Shown here piece by piece: positions 25,684-34,561 of a stretch of DNA of 64,000 nt. Made by a program: the position numbers and the translations under genes. The stretch covers positions 4,855,501 through 4,919,500 of the forward strand of contig CP107926.1 of the NCBI GenBank assembly GCA_036015235.1, in the 5' to 3' direction. Under the pieces are notes generated by a model. It was not told the DNA's origin. It saw only the letters and a list, made by a program, of their open reading frames with translations, and searched no databases. Origin of the DNA: Streptomyces sp. NBC_00433. GTDB lineage: Bacteria; Actinomycetota; Actinomycetes; Streptomycetales; Streptomycetaceae. Numbering within the stretch: the first letter of the stretch is position 1; each line of letters begins with the position of its first letter.

Positions 25684-26348
25684 GGCGCCTCACTCCTGAT
25701 GATCTTCGGCAGGTCGTGGGCGAACTGCTCGGCCGTGGTCCCGGACATGTACAGCACGTGCGCCTTGTCGTCCTTGGGCCAGAAGGCCAGCACCTCGGCG
25801 CCGTGGGTGACGGTGATGCTGCCGTCCTTCTCCTTGACCGGCGCCTCGATGCCGACGCCCACCGACCTGGCCGCGGCCTGGATGGCGGTGAAGTCGCCGG
25901 TCAGGCCGATGAAGCTCTTGTCCATCGCGCCGAGCCACTCGGTCAGCCGTGCGGGGGTGTCCCGCTCGGGGTCGGAGCTGACGAAGACGACCCGCAGCTT
26001 GTCCTGGTCGGCCTTGGGCAGCTTGGCCTTGGCCAGCGCGAGGTCGCTCATGGTGGTCGGGCAGACGTCGGGGCAGTGGGTGTAGCCGAAGAAGAGCAGC
26101 GTGGGATGTCCGGCGGTCTGCTTGACCAGGTCGAAGGGCTTGCCGTGGTTGTCGGTGAGCTGGAGCCGCGGCTTGGCGAAGGGCGTGTCGAGCACCGTGC
26201 CCGGCTGGTCGCTGCCCCCCTTCACCTCCGCCAGGGTGCCGGCGGCCGAGGTGCCGTCCGAGCCGCCGGAGGAGCTGCCGCAGCCGGTGAGTACGAGGGC
26301 GCAGGCGGCGGCGAGCGCGACAGCGCCGGCCTTGATGGTGGTACGCAT
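25680..26348 (-). CDS. Sco1/SenC copper chaperone lipoprotein
   Basis: A 222-residue lipoprotein. The lipobox is LVLTGC near residue 22, so it is anchored outside the membrane. The thioredoxin-like fold carries the copper-binding pair in CPDVCPTTM and the distal His in DGSITVTHGAEV. Sco1 proteins help assemble the CuA site of cytochrome c oxidase. I use the ATG at 26348, which has GAGGA at a good distance. A TTG at 26363 is less likely. It overlaps the PCuAC gene downstream. Confidence 0.93.
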   Translation of the reverse strand: MRTTIKAGAVALAAACALVLTGCGSSSGGSDGTSAAGTLAEVKGGSDQPGTVLDTPFAKPRLQLTDNHGKPFDLVKQTAGHPTLLFFGYTHCPDVCPTTMSDLALAKAKLPKADQDKLRVVFVSSDPERDTPARLTEWLGAMDKSFIGLTGDFTAIQAAARSVGVGIEAPVKEKDGSITVTHGAEVLAFWPKDDKAHVLYMSGTTAEQFAHDLPKIIRSEAP

Positions 26349-26453
26349 GAAGGTGGTCCTCAAGAGTGCGGTGAGAGTGGGCCGGGCGGCCGCGGAGCGC
26401 GGGTCCGCTGACCGCGGCCGCCCGGCGTGAGGGCCCGTGCTGGGCCGGTGCCG

Positions 26454-27230
26454 TCAGGCAGCGCTGCCGCCGCCGCCCGTGCCTGCGCTGCTGCGGCGCC
26501 GCCCGGCGAAGATCCCGAAGCCGACGCCTGCCGCGCCGACGACGATCCCGACGACGCCCAGGGCGCGCGCGGTGCCGTCGCTGTCGCTGCCGCCCGAGGC
26601 GGCCTGAGCGGTGCCCTTGCTGTCCGCGGCGGGGGCCGGCGCGGGAGTGCCCGTGGCCGTCGCGGTGGCCGCGCCGTCGTCGGCGGCCGCGGTCAGCTTC
26701 AGGGTCGGCGCGGGATTCTGCGGCTCCGCCTGCCCGGCCTGGGGGACCTCGATCCAGCGCACGACCTCGCCGTTGCTGTACGTCTGCAGCGTCTTGAACG
26801 ACAGCGAGTCCGCGTCGGAGGGCAGCGGCCCGAAGGAGACGGGGAACTGCTGGAATTGCCCCGGCTCGATCTTCCCGCCGGTCCAGGTGATCTTCGAAAC
26901 GGCCTGGTCGACGGTGCCGTCGTCGGTCTTCATCGGGGTGGCCAGCTTCGACGTCGTCACCTGCGCGGTCCAGCCCGGGACCGGCTGCAGCGACACCGAC
27001 GCGATCGGGTGGTCGGTCGGTACGTTGACCTCGATCTTGACGGTCGACGCGCTGTCCCGCTCGTTGGGCACCTTGAAGGAGACCGTGGTGTAGCCGCCCT
27101 TGGCGGCGGTGTTCGGCTGGACGGTGACGTGGGCGAAGGCGGGCACGGCGGCCAGCAGGACGGTGGCACCGGCGAGCGCGGCGACGGCGGCGGCGCGGCC
27201 GCGCAGGCGGGACATACGTGAACTGCTCAT
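26454..27230 (-). CDS. YcnI-like (DUF1775) copper-associated surface protein
   Basis: A 258-residue membrane-anchored protein. A Sec signal ending AVPAFA is cut just before HVTVQPNTA, giving the mature N-terminal His that binds copper in YcnI. The DUF1775 beta domain (VPNERDSASTVKIEV; WIEVPQAGQ) is followed by a Thr/Ala/Pro-rich linker and a C-terminal helix with RRRS as stop-transfer. The ATG at 27230 follows GGAGA. It is the first gene of the copper operon that continues with Sco1, PCuAC, CopC/D and the DyP peroxidase. Confidence 0.9.
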   Translation of the reverse strand: MSSSRMSRLRGRAAAVAALAGATVLLAAVPAFAHVTVQPNTAAKGGYTTVSFKVPNERDSASTVKIEVNVPTDHPIASVSLQPVPGWTAQVTTSKLATPMKTDDGTVDQAVSKITWTGGKIEPGQFQQFPVSFGPLPSDADSLSFKTLQTYSNGEVVRWIEVPQAGQAEPQNPAPTLKLTAAADDGAATATATGTPAPAPAADSKGTAQAASGGSDSDGTARALGVVGIVVGAAGVGFGIFAGRRRSSAGTGGGGSAA

Positions 27231-27472
27231 GGCAGGGGTTCTCCACGGTGAGAGGTGCGGACGGTGGCATGGTGCGGGCCGCGCCGCCTGCACATGGGTG
27301 CGGTCGTGGGACACGCGTACGCATGCGGTGGTCTCCGCCGCGGCGATGTGCGACGGGATTCCGTACGGGTACGCGGGTACGCCACAGGGTGCACTCCTGT
27401 GCCGGTCGCGGCGGGAGCGACCCGCGCGACCGTCCCCGACTCACCCCGGTGCACGGGGGAGCGGACGCCGCG

Positions 27473-28297
27473 TCAGGCCGCCAGTGCCACCGGCGGGCCG
27501 CGCCTGGCCAGGGAGTGCCGCAGCAGGACCGCGCGGTAGCCGGGGCCGCCCGAATCACCCGTACGCCGTACGCGGCGCGGCCGGGCGGCGGGCACCGCGG
27601 CGGCGAGCGCGGACAGCAGCGCGTGGGCGCGGAGCAGGACCGCGGGGCTCAGCACGGCCAGGCCCGCCGCGCCCCGTACCGACAGCCGGGTCAGCCGCCA
27701 CAGCGCGGCCTCGCCGCGCCGCAGCAGCCAGCCCGCCACCACGGCGGCCAGCAGGTGGCCGAGCACCATCGGCAGCGAGCACATCGGCAGGGACGACATC
27801 GCGAGGTGCGTGCCGCCGCCGGGCTGGGACGCCATGCCGGGCATGTCCGGCATCGGCAGCGGGCCGTTCGGGTCGATGCCCGCGTTGATCACCGTCTGCC
27901 GGGCCGTCTGCGCGGTGAGCCGCGGACCGGGGCTGCCGCACACCAGCCGGGCGGCGATCGCCAACAGCCCGCCGCCGGGGTCACTCGAAGGAGTGAGTGA
28001 CTGTGTGGCGCACATCTGGCCCGCGCCGAAGACCGTGTGCAGGACGAGCTGCCCCGCCGCGAGGACGGCGGCGATGCCCGGCAGCGTCCGCTCCCGGCCC
28101 GCCAGCGGTGCCACGACGGCGAAGACCGCCACCCATCCCAGCGCCAGCGACCACACCGGCACCGTGGCGCCCGAGGCCAGCGTGTGCCCGGCCGCGGCCA
28201 GCACGACGCAGACCGCGGTGAACACCGCGGCCCGCAGCAGTCTCATACCGGCGCCTGCGCGCGCGGCGGTGGCGGGGGAAGCCATGGCGGCCGTCAT
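27473..28297 (-). CDS. membrane protein with Met-rich loop, copper cluster neighbour
   Basis: A 274-residue integral membrane protein of no named family. There are three hydrophobic segments in the first 100 residues and one or two near 170-215. A central extracytoplasmic-type loop holds methionines and cysteines in clusters: LPMPDMPGMASQPGG, then MSSLPMCSLPM. Met-rich loops commonly bind Cu(I), and the gene lies just upstream of the YcnI-Sco1-PCuAC-CopCD genes on the same strand, so a copper role is plausible by inference only. The C-terminus is arginine-rich. Confidence 0.75.
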   Translation of the reverse strand: MTAAMASPATAARAGAGMRLLRAAVFTAVCVVLAAAGHTLASGATVPVWSLALGWVAVFAVVAPLAGRERTLPGIAAVLAAGQLVLHTVFGAGQMCATQSLTPSSDPGGGLLAIAARLVCGSPGPRLTAQTARQTVINAGIDPNGPLPMPDMPGMASQPGGGTHLAMSSLPMCSLPMVLGHLLAAVVAGWLLRRGEAALWRLTRLSVRGAAGLAVLSPAVLLRAHALLSALAAAVPAARPRRVRRTGDSGGPGYRAVLLRHSLARRGPPVALAA

Positions 28298-28489
28298 CCT
28301 CTCACCGCGGGCACGGGCGCGGAACAGGGGGTGTCCGGCTCACAGGAGTGTGTCCGGCTGATTCCTTACACCCGTACGCCGGGCGCACGCATCGGCCGAA
28401 TGAGCGGGATCACGTCAACCCCACGCTTACGGAGTGCTCTTCGCGGCAATACGTATCCGTATGTCGAGCCGCAGCCAGGAGGCTGGAGC

Positions 28490-28981
28490 ATGAGCATCTG
28501 GTGGTCCCTCCATTTGCGGCGCGAGGCTGCGAGCGTCCCGCTCGCCCGGAGACTTCTGCTGGGGACCATGGAGACCGCCGGGGTGGACCCCGACATCTCC
28601 TTCGATCTCTCGGTGGCCCTGTCCGAGGCGTGCGCGAACGCCGTGGAACACGCCGGATCGGCGACCGGCTACTGCGTCACCGCCCTGATCGACGGTGACT
28701 GCTGCCGGATCGAGGTCGCCGACTCCGGGCCGGGTTCATCCCGCGACCGCACACCCGAGTTCGACCGCACATCCGAATTCGACAGAAAACCCGACTGGGT
28801 CCTGCACCCGGCCCGGCCGCTGACCCACCGGGGCCAGTACGCCGAGCACGGGCGCGGACTCTTCCTGATCGAGGCGCTGGTGGACCATGTGCGCTTCCAC
28901 GACCGGCCGGGGCACGGCACGGTCGTGTCCTTCGACAAGGTGCTCAAGTGGCGTGACGACGCGCTGCTGAAAGCGTCCTGA
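28490..28981 (+). CDS. ATP-binding anti-sigma-type kinase (HATPase_c_2)
   Basis: A 163-residue GHKL-fold ATPase of the RsbW/SpoIIAB type, common in streptomycetes. The N-box is LSEACANAVEHAG and the G1 region is RIEVADSGPG. The ATP lid and G2 region is HGRGLFLIEALVDHV. An insert with repeated (P)EFDRxS residues sits between them. AGGAGG at 28477-28482 lies seven bases before the ATG. Such proteins bind sigma factors or anti-anti-sigma proteins. The partner is not visible here, but a SpoIIE-type phosphatase lies 1.7 kb away. Confidence 0.85.
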   Translation: MSIWWSLHLRREAASVPLARRLLLGTMETAGVDPDISFDLSVALSEACANAVEHAGSATGYCVTALIDGDCCRIEVADSGPGSSRDRTPEFDRTSEFDRKPDWVLHPARPLTHRGQYAEHGRGLFLIEALVDHVRFHDRPGHGTVVSFDKVLKWRDDALLKAS

Positions 28982-29066
28982 CGCCCGCGAGGGCGCGTGG
29001 CCGCGGAGCATTGCCGCGGCGAAGGGCCGCGGAGCGACGTCCCGCGGCGGCGGGCCCCGCGGAGGG

Positions 29067-30581
29067 CTAGCCCCGCAGGCCCGCCATCCACGCCTCGATC
29101 TCGTCCGCGCCGCGCGGCAGTGCCCCGGACAGATTGCGGCTGCCGTCGGCCGTCACGAGGATGTCGTCCTCGATGCGGACCCCGATGCCGCGGTATTGCT
29201 CCGGCACGGTCAGGTCGTCGGCCTGGAAGTACAGTCCGGGCTCGACGGTGAGCACCATGCCGGGCTCCAGGGTGCAGTCCACGTACGCCTCGGTCCGCGC
29301 GTGTGCGCAGTCGTGCACGTCGAGGCCGAGCATGTGCCCGGTGCCGTGCAGGGTCCAGCGGCGCTGCAGCCCCAGTTCGAGCACCCGCTCGACGGGCCCG
29401 TCGATCAGGCCCCACTCGACCAGGCGCTCGGCCAGGACGCGCTGGGCGGCCTCGTGGAAGTCGCGGTAGGCCGCGCCCGGCTTGACCGCGTCGATGCCCG
29501 CCTGCTGCGCCGCGTGGACGGCGTCGTAGACCTGCCGCTGAAGGGGCGTGAAGCGCCCGCTGACCGGCAGCGTACGGGTGACGTCCGCGGTGTAGAGGGA
29601 GCGGGTCTCGACGCCCGCGTCGAGCAGCAGCAGGTCGCCGGAGCGGACCGGGCCGTCGTTGCGCACCCAGTGCAGGGTGGTGGCGTGCGGCCCCGACGCG
29701 CAGATCGAGCCGTAGCCGACGTCATTGCCCTCGACCCGGGCGCGCAGGAAGAACGTGCCTTCGATGTAGCGCTCGGAGGTGGCCTCGGCCTTGTCCAGCA
29801 CCTTGACGACGTCCTCGAAGCCGCGCGCGGTCGACGCGCAGGCCTGCTCCAGCTCGCCGATCTCGAAGTCGTCCTTGACCGCCCGCAGCTCGGAGAGGAA
29901 GGCGGTCAGCTCCGCGTCCCGCTCGGCCGTCACCTTGTCGGTGAGGGCCGCCTCGATGCCCGCGTCATGGCCGCGGACGACCCGGACCGGGCCGGTGGCC
30001 TCGCGCAGGTCCGCCTGCGCCTTGCGCACGTCGCGGCACGGCAGCCCGAGCAGCTGCTCGGCCTCGGCCAGGCTGTGCCGGCGGCCGACCCACAGCTCGC
30101 CCTGGCCGTCGAGCCAGAACTCGCCGTTCCCCCGGTCCGAGCGCGGCAGCAGATACGCCGTCGCCTCGTGGCCGCCCTCCGCCAGCGGTTCGAGCACCAG
30201 GACCGCGTCCTGCGTCTGGTCGCCGGTCAGGTGCACGTATTCGGTGCCGGCCCTGAAGGGATACTCCGTGTCGTTGGACCGCGTCCGCAGCTTGCCGGCG
30301 GGGACGACGATCCGCTCGCCGGGGAAGCGCGCGGAGACCGCGGCGCGGCGGGCCGCGGTGTGGCCGGCCTGCGCGATGGGCGTCAGGCCGTGCATCTCGG
30401 TGTCCGCCCAGCCGGTCTTCATAGAGGCGGCCAGCTCGTCGGACACCGCCGGGTAGAGGCCGTTCTTGCGCTGCTTGATCGGCTTGTCCTGGGCGGCGCC
30501 CTGCGCGTCCTCCGCCACCCTGTCCTGCGCCTCGCGCTGCTCGTCCCCGGTCGCGCCCTGCTGCTGGTCGGCCTGCGCCAC
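29067..30581 (-). CDS. Xaa-Pro aminopeptidase (M24B)
   Basis: A 504-residue metallopeptidase that removes N-terminal residues preceding proline. The N-terminal AMP_N-type domain covers about residues 55-220. The pita-bread catalytic domain holds the five metal ligands: Asp in LLLDAGVE, Asp in YTADVTR, His in GTGHMLGLD, Glu in LTVEPGLYF and Glu in RIEDDILV. The first 40 residues are Gln/Ala/Asp-rich and look unstructured. It is cytosolic, monocistronic, and ends close to the anti-sigma-type gene on the opposite strand. Confidence 0.93.
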   Translation of the reverse strand: MAQADQQQGATGDEQREAQDRVAEDAQGAAQDKPIKQRKNGLYPAVSDELAASMKTGWADTEMHGLTPIAQAGHTAARRAAVSARFPGERIVVPAGKLRTRSNDTEYPFRAGTEYVHLTGDQTQDAVLVLEPLAEGGHEATAYLLPRSDRGNGEFWLDGQGELWVGRRHSLAEAEQLLGLPCRDVRKAQADLREATGPVRVVRGHDAGIEAALTDKVTAERDAELTAFLSELRAVKDDFEIGELEQACASTARGFEDVVKVLDKAEATSERYIEGTFFLRARVEGNDVGYGSICASGPHATTLHWVRNDGPVRSGDLLLLDAGVETRSLYTADVTRTLPVSGRFTPLQRQVYDAVHAAQQAGIDAVKPGAAYRDFHEAAQRVLAERLVEWGLIDGPVERVLELGLQRRWTLHGTGHMLGLDVHDCAHARTEAYVDCTLEPGMVLTVEPGLYFQADDLTVPEQYRGIGVRIEDDILVTADGSRNLSGALPRGADEIEAWMAGLRG

Positions 30582-30633
30582 TTCCCTGCCTCCTCCTGAT
30601 GAACCCGTTCGTCCATCGTAGGCGGGCCGGGAG

Positions 30634-32325
30634 TCAGTCGAAACGGGCCACCAGCAGCACCAGGTCCTCCTCGCCCCCGGTCGTGTCCAGCCCGCCGGGC
30701 AGCGTGGTGTGCAGCAGGTGGTCGGCCAGCAGCCCCGGGTCCTCGCGTACGGACCTGGGCGCGTTCTGTACGGCCGCGTGGACCCGGGCGAGGGCCCGGT
30801 CGGCGGACTCTCCGGTGCGGTGCAGCAGCCCGTCGGTGTAGAGCACCAGGCTCTCGCCGGGCCGTACGTGCAGCTCGACGCTGGGCGCCTCCCAGCAGCT
30901 GAGCATGTTCAGCGGCGCGGACAGCGAGGTCTCGACGTATTCGCAGCGGTGGTCGCCGACCAGCAGCGGCGGGCAGTGCCCGGCGCCCGCCAGCGTCACC
31001 TTGCGCCCGCCGGTCGGCAGCGGCGCGCACACGTGGCCGAAGAGCGCGGTCGCGGAGCGGGCCGGCTCGGTCAGCCTGAGCAGCAGTTCGAGGTCGGAGA
31101 GCACCGCGACCGGGTCCTCGCCCTCCATCACCGCGTAAGCCCGCAGGGACGCCCGCAGCCGGCTCATCGCGGCCACCGCGCCGGGGCCCGCGCCGGTCAC
31201 CCCGCCCACGGCGAGGCCGAGCGCGCCCTCGGGCAGCGGCAGGGCGTCGTACCAGTCGCCGCCGCCGAGCGGACCGGTGCGGTGGCGTACGGCCATCCGC
31301 ACGCCGGGGACGCGCGGCAGCCGGGCGGGCAGCGTCTCCGCGGCCAGCTCGGCGCTCGCCCGGCGCACCCGGGCCAGCTCCAGGCCGCGGGCGATGTGCT
31401 CACCGGCGAACCGCAGGTACAGACCGGTCAGCCGGCGCTGCCGGTCAGTGGGTTCCGCGGCCTCGTCGTAGAACCAGACGACGCTGCCGAGCCGGCTCAC
31501 GGCGGCGGTGGAGGAACCGCCGGGGGGTGCGAAGGAGCCGCGGAAGTCTGCGGAGGCGGCGGGGAAGGCTGTGGAGGACTCAGGGAAATCTGTGGAGGAC
31601 TCAGGGAAATCTGCGGGGGAGTCAGGAAAGTGTGCGGAGGAGTCAGGAAGGTTTGTGGGAAAGCCGTCCGGGCCGGCGGAGTAGGCGGCGCCGTGTGTGG
31701 AGGAGTTGTCGACGCGAGGTGAGAATCCGGTGCCGTTCGCGGTGAGCGCGAGGCCGTACGCGGCGCCCAGGCCGAGTCGCGCGGCGACCTCGCGCTGCCG
31801 GGTCTCCTGCCGCTCGCCGTGCCGCAGATCGGCGTACACGGCCTCGTCGGCGCCGACCGGGCCGCGGCCGAAGGCCACCGTCTCCAACGCGCCAAGATCC
31901 CCGTGGCCGAGACCGAGCCCCACCGTGGTGTCAGGGCCGAGGCCGTCGGCGGGGGCGAGCGCGATCAGGCCGCGCTGGGCCCCGACGAGGGTGGCTCCGG
32001 CCTGCACGACCTCACGCAGCGTGTCGTCGAGCAGCGCCGTACGGGCCAGCCGCTCGGTCAGTTCGTGCAGCAGGGACAGGTCGCAGACCCAGGACGCCAG
32101 GCGGTCCTGTACGGCCGGCGAATGCTCGGGCGAGCCGCGCCGCGGCAGCGCCGGAGCCGATACGGCCGCCGGTACGGGTGGGGCCACCGGGACCGCTGGG
32201 GAAGGTGCGGCCGCGACAGCGGCAGCGGATGAGGGCGCGGTCGTGACAGGCGCAGCTGGAGTATGCGCCGCAGCAGGCCTGATTGGCTCGCTTCCGGCCA
32301 CTTTTCTGACGTGGGCCGGGTTCAT
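30634..32325 (-). CDS. SpoIIE-type PP2C serine phosphatase with GAF-like domain
   Basis: A 563-residue protein. An Ala/Pro-rich head is followed by a GAF-like sensory region (from about 90: DRLASWVCDLSLLHELTERL). The C-terminal SpoIIE phosphatase core has GGGDWYDALPLPEG, GAGPGAVAAMSRLR, AGAGHCPPLL and LYTDGLLHR. Acidic metal ligands are visible except that the usual GDVxGHG stretch reads GGVTGAGPG, so one Asp is replaced by Gly and activity is doubtful. Between the domains an odd insert repeats a 7-residue unit (FPESSTD and variants). The ATG at 32325 is used. A TTG at 32364 is the alternative. Confidence 0.85.
   Translation of the reverse strand: MNPAHVRKVAGSEPIRPAAAHTPAAPVTTAPSSAAAVAAAPSPAVPVAPPVPAAVSAPALPRRGSPEHSPAVQDRLASWVCDLSLLHELTERLARTALLDDTLREVVQAGATLVGAQRGLIALAPADGLGPDTTVGLGLGHGDLGALETVAFGRGPVGADEAVYADLRHGERQETRQREVAARLGLGAAYGLALTANGTGFSPRVDNSSTHGAAYSAGPDGFPTNLPDSSAHFPDSPADFPESSTDFPESSTAFPAASADFRGSFAPPGGSSTAAVSRLGSVVWFYDEAAEPTDRQRRLTGLYLRFAGEHIARGLELARVRRASAELAAETLPARLPRVPGVRMAVRHRTGPLGGGDWYDALPLPEGALGLAVGGVTGAGPGAVAAMSRLRASLRAYAVMEGEDPVAVLSDLELLLRLTEPARSATALFGHVCAPLPTGGRKVTLAGAGHCPPLLVGDHRCEYVETSLSAPLNMLSCWEAPSVELHVRPGESLVLYTDGLLHRTGESADRALARVHAAVQNAPRSVREDPGLLADHLLHTTLPGGLDTTGGEEDLVLLVARFD
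31536..31661. repeat. 21-bp in-frame tandem repeat inside SpoIIE phosphatase gene
   Basis: About six imperfect 21-bp units, two of them almost identical (ACTCAGGGAAATCTGTGG at 31578 and 31599). On the minus strand they give a heptapeptide rich in Phe, Pro, Ser and Asp. The unit length keeps the frame, so expansions and contractions would be tolerated. Confidence 0.8.
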
Positions 32326-32902
32326 GGCCGGGAACTTCCGGCCAGCGGCCTGCGGGTGGGGCAATCAGCGCTTTTCGTTCGCAGTGCGCGGAGCACCTGC
32401 ATGATTAGCATCGCAAACCCCCATGTGTGCTGCGCCGCTATCAAGGAACCCACTTCTACACGCCGCATCGTGGGCATGTCCAGGATTGTCCTGGTACAAG
32501 GAGTGGTGTCGGACTGCTTGCGGTGGACACCCCTCGCGCAATACGTTGGCTGAAAACAGCTACCCCCGTCCTATGCGCGCTGTCGACTGATCCCAGCCAA
32601 CAGCGCGTCATATTGCGGGCGATGGGTAGGAACCCGAAGTCTGGCTCAAGCGTCGTAAGTACGTAATCAGTTGACGGCCGACCCAACCCCGAGTGGCGAG
32701 GGGTGCTGGGCCCGACGTGCACCACGAACAGTGGGTCACGATCAGGGCACCATGAACAGACAAGCGCCATATGCGCGCTACCCTCCGCTACGTTCCACGC
32801 TCGGCTGGCGGCGTGATGCGCTGCCTCGTAAGCGGTGTGCTCGACAAGTTACGTTCTGTAATGGGCAGATCCCTGGGCGTTAACGGAAAGGAACGAGCGC
32901 TG
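32326..32902. other. 577-bp intergenic region
   Basis: A divergent promoter region between the SpoIIE phosphatase (minus) and the primase-like gene (plus). It is lower in GC than its surroundings. A small inverted repeat CCAGGA-TTG-TCCTGG lies at 32480-32494. I see no convincing gene, RNA or operator in it. Confidence 0.5.
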
Positions 32903-33595
32903 ATGCGCGAGATCCTCGGAAGGCGACGCAAGCTCTCTCTCCAGCGAAAGGAGCGGACCGCGTTGCTCAACGCGGCGCTCACTTACGCCGAACAGTGGCA
33001 TTGGCGGGTCGTACCCGGAGTCGGGTTCGACAGCCGCGGCAGTTGGCGGGCGGCAGGAGCTCAGCCGTGCGCCTGCGGGCGCCCCAACTGCCCGGTGCCC
33101 GGGGCGCACCCGCTCGACCCCGAGCTGCTGGCCGCGACCCGCGACCCGCGGATGGTGCGCTCCTGGTGGACCCGCAGGCCCGACGCGCCGGTGGTGCTCG
33201 CCACCGGTGACCGGGTGTCGGCCGCGAGCCTGCCCGCGGTCGCGGGCGCGCGCGCACTGGAGGCGATGGAAGGCCTCGGGGTGCGGCTCGGCCCCGTGGT
33301 CGCCACCCCCACGCGCTATCTCCTGCTGGTCGCTCCCTACTCACTCGCCGAACTCGGCGAACTGCTCGACAGTCACGAATGGGTGCCCACGTCACTGCGT
33401 TACCACGGCGACGGCGGCTATGTGGTGCTGCCGCCGTCGAGCAGCAGCGCCGGGCAGTTGCGCTGGGTGCGGCCGCCGGTGCCGGACGAGCGGAACGGCA
33501 GCCAGGCACCCTGGCTGCCACCGATCGGCAGCCTGGTGGACGCGCTGGTCCGGGCCGGCCTCACGGCGCCGGACGGCGATCGTCTGACGTACTGA
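32903..33595 (+). CDS. small bifunctional primase/polymerase-like protein
   Basis: A 230-residue protein resembling the N-terminal prim-pol domain found in streptomycete proteins annotated as bifunctional DNA primase/polymerase. The recognised features are ALTYAEQWHWRVVPGVG at the start, a cysteine cluster PCACGRPNCPVPGAHPLDP, and SWWTRRPDAPVVLATG. No helicase part follows, and the usual catalytic acidic pair is not obvious, so it may have a regulatory or repair role. The ATG at 32903 has AAGGAA upstream. A perfect 26-bp palindrome lies 11 bp after its stop. Confidence 0.75.
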   Translation: MREILGRRRKLSLQRKERTALLNAALTYAEQWHWRVVPGVGFDSRGSWRAAGAQPCACGRPNCPVPGAHPLDPELLAATRDPRMVRSWWTRRPDAPVVLATGDRVSAASLPAVAGARALEAMEGLGVRLGPVVATPTRYLLLVAPYSLAELGELLDSHEWVPTSLRYHGDGGYVVLPPSSSSAGQLRWVRPPVPDERNGSQAPWLPPIGSLVDALVRAGLTAPDGDRLTY

Positions 33596-33606
33596 CCGGT
33601 CCCGGT

Positions 33607-33659
33607 GGCGGCGGGGTCGTATGGCGTGGCAATTTGCCACGCCATACGACCCCGCCGCC
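33607..33659. terminator. perfect 26-bp inverted repeat downstream of prim-pol gene
   Basis: Arms 33607-33632 and 33634-33659 are exact reverse complements around a single T (centre GGCAATTTGCC). It can form a very stable hairpin without a T tract, as in many streptomycete terminators. It lies just past the stop at 33595. Confidence 0.8.
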
Positions 33660-33840
33660 GCTTTCTGTGCCGCCTGCGACGCATGTGCGCGCGTGGGCTT
33701 ACGTGTGACGCACGCGGTGCGGCGTACGGTCGAGGCGTGCCCATACGGACAGGCGTGCACCACACACTCACTCGTTCGGGTAGCCGTCGTCCGCGAGCGG
33801 CCGCCGGAGCGGGAGGGGTGGGCTGAGTGGACGGAATGGC

Positions 33841-34140
33841 ATGAATCAGGCCGCTATGTTCGGTTCAGTGCATTCCGTCGTTGAGCACACGATCGAACGC
33901 GGCATCGAACACGCAGGGGAGCGGCATATGGCATCGCAGGAGCCGGCGCAGGAGGCCGGCGACCGGTTGCGCCTGATCGCCGCCGCCAGTGTCGCGGCGC
34001 TCGCCGTGGTCCTCCCGCTCGCCGCGGCGACCGCGGGCCCGCACGACAGCGCCCAGCGCGGCAATGCGGGCCACAGCGCGTCGCACCGCACGCCCGACGT
34101 GGACCCGGAAGACCCGTCCGGCCCGGTCGACGGCGACTGA
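33841..34140 (+). CDS. small membrane-anchored or secreted protein
   Basis: A 99-residue protein with one hydrophobic stretch (LIAAASVAALAVVLPLAAATAG) and a polar, acidic tail (DVDPEDPSGPVDGD). The real start may be the ATG at 33841, 33856 or 33928, and the last of these (MASQEP) has GGAG a few bases upstream. I see no family. A convergent gene and a hairpin terminator follow. Confidence 0.55.
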   Translation: MNQAAMFGSVHSVVEHTIERGIEHAGERHMASQEPAQEAGDRLRLIAAASVAALAVVLPLAAATAGPHDSAQRGNAGHSASHRTPDVDPEDPSGPVDGD

Positions 34141-34200
34141 GCCGGCCGGTCGCCGGGGCCTGGACGGGGTGATCGGACGCGGCGTCCGGACAGGGAAAAA

Positions 34201-34238
34201 CCCGGTCGCTGACGACGGGGGATGCATCAGCGACCGGG
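34201..34238. terminator. 12-bp stem hairpin terminator
   Basis: CCCGGTCGCTGA (34201-34212) and its exact inverse at 34227-34238 form a 12-bp stem with a 14-base loop, between the convergent genes ending at 34140 and 34562. The remaining gap to 34561 holds only GC-rich short repeats around GGCCGCGGTTGTCC (34429-34470). Confidence 0.75.
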
Positions 34239-34561
34239 CTGAATAAACGGTAACAAGACTTCGTCCGATCGCAAATTTCCCGGCTGGAGCGGCTTGTCGA
34301 ATCGCCACGATTCCAAGGGAGTTGTGACCGGAATCACTGACCGACCGCTCAGTCGGATCTTGCCGACCGGGTGAACTGCCTGCTGCGGAGGCGCGACCGG
34401 GGCCGCGGGCCGTCTGCCGCAGTTGCCCGGCCGCGGTTGTCCGGGCCGCGGTTGTCCGGCCGCGGGTCCCGGGCGGACGGGCCCGCGGCCCGGTCGCCCA
34501 GCCTGCGGGTCCCGGGCCGGCGTCGCCCGGCCCGAGGCCCCAGGATCCCGGCCGCGGATGC

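Noticed and set aside
33605..33884. Two short plus-strand frames over the palindrome
   Set aside because: They read through the 26-bp inverted repeat, lack ribosome-binding sites and have no conserved features.
34201..34260. Hairpin considered as a riboswitch
   Set aside because: It sits between two convergent gene ends, so there is no downstream gene for it to control, and a simple stem-loop fits a terminator.
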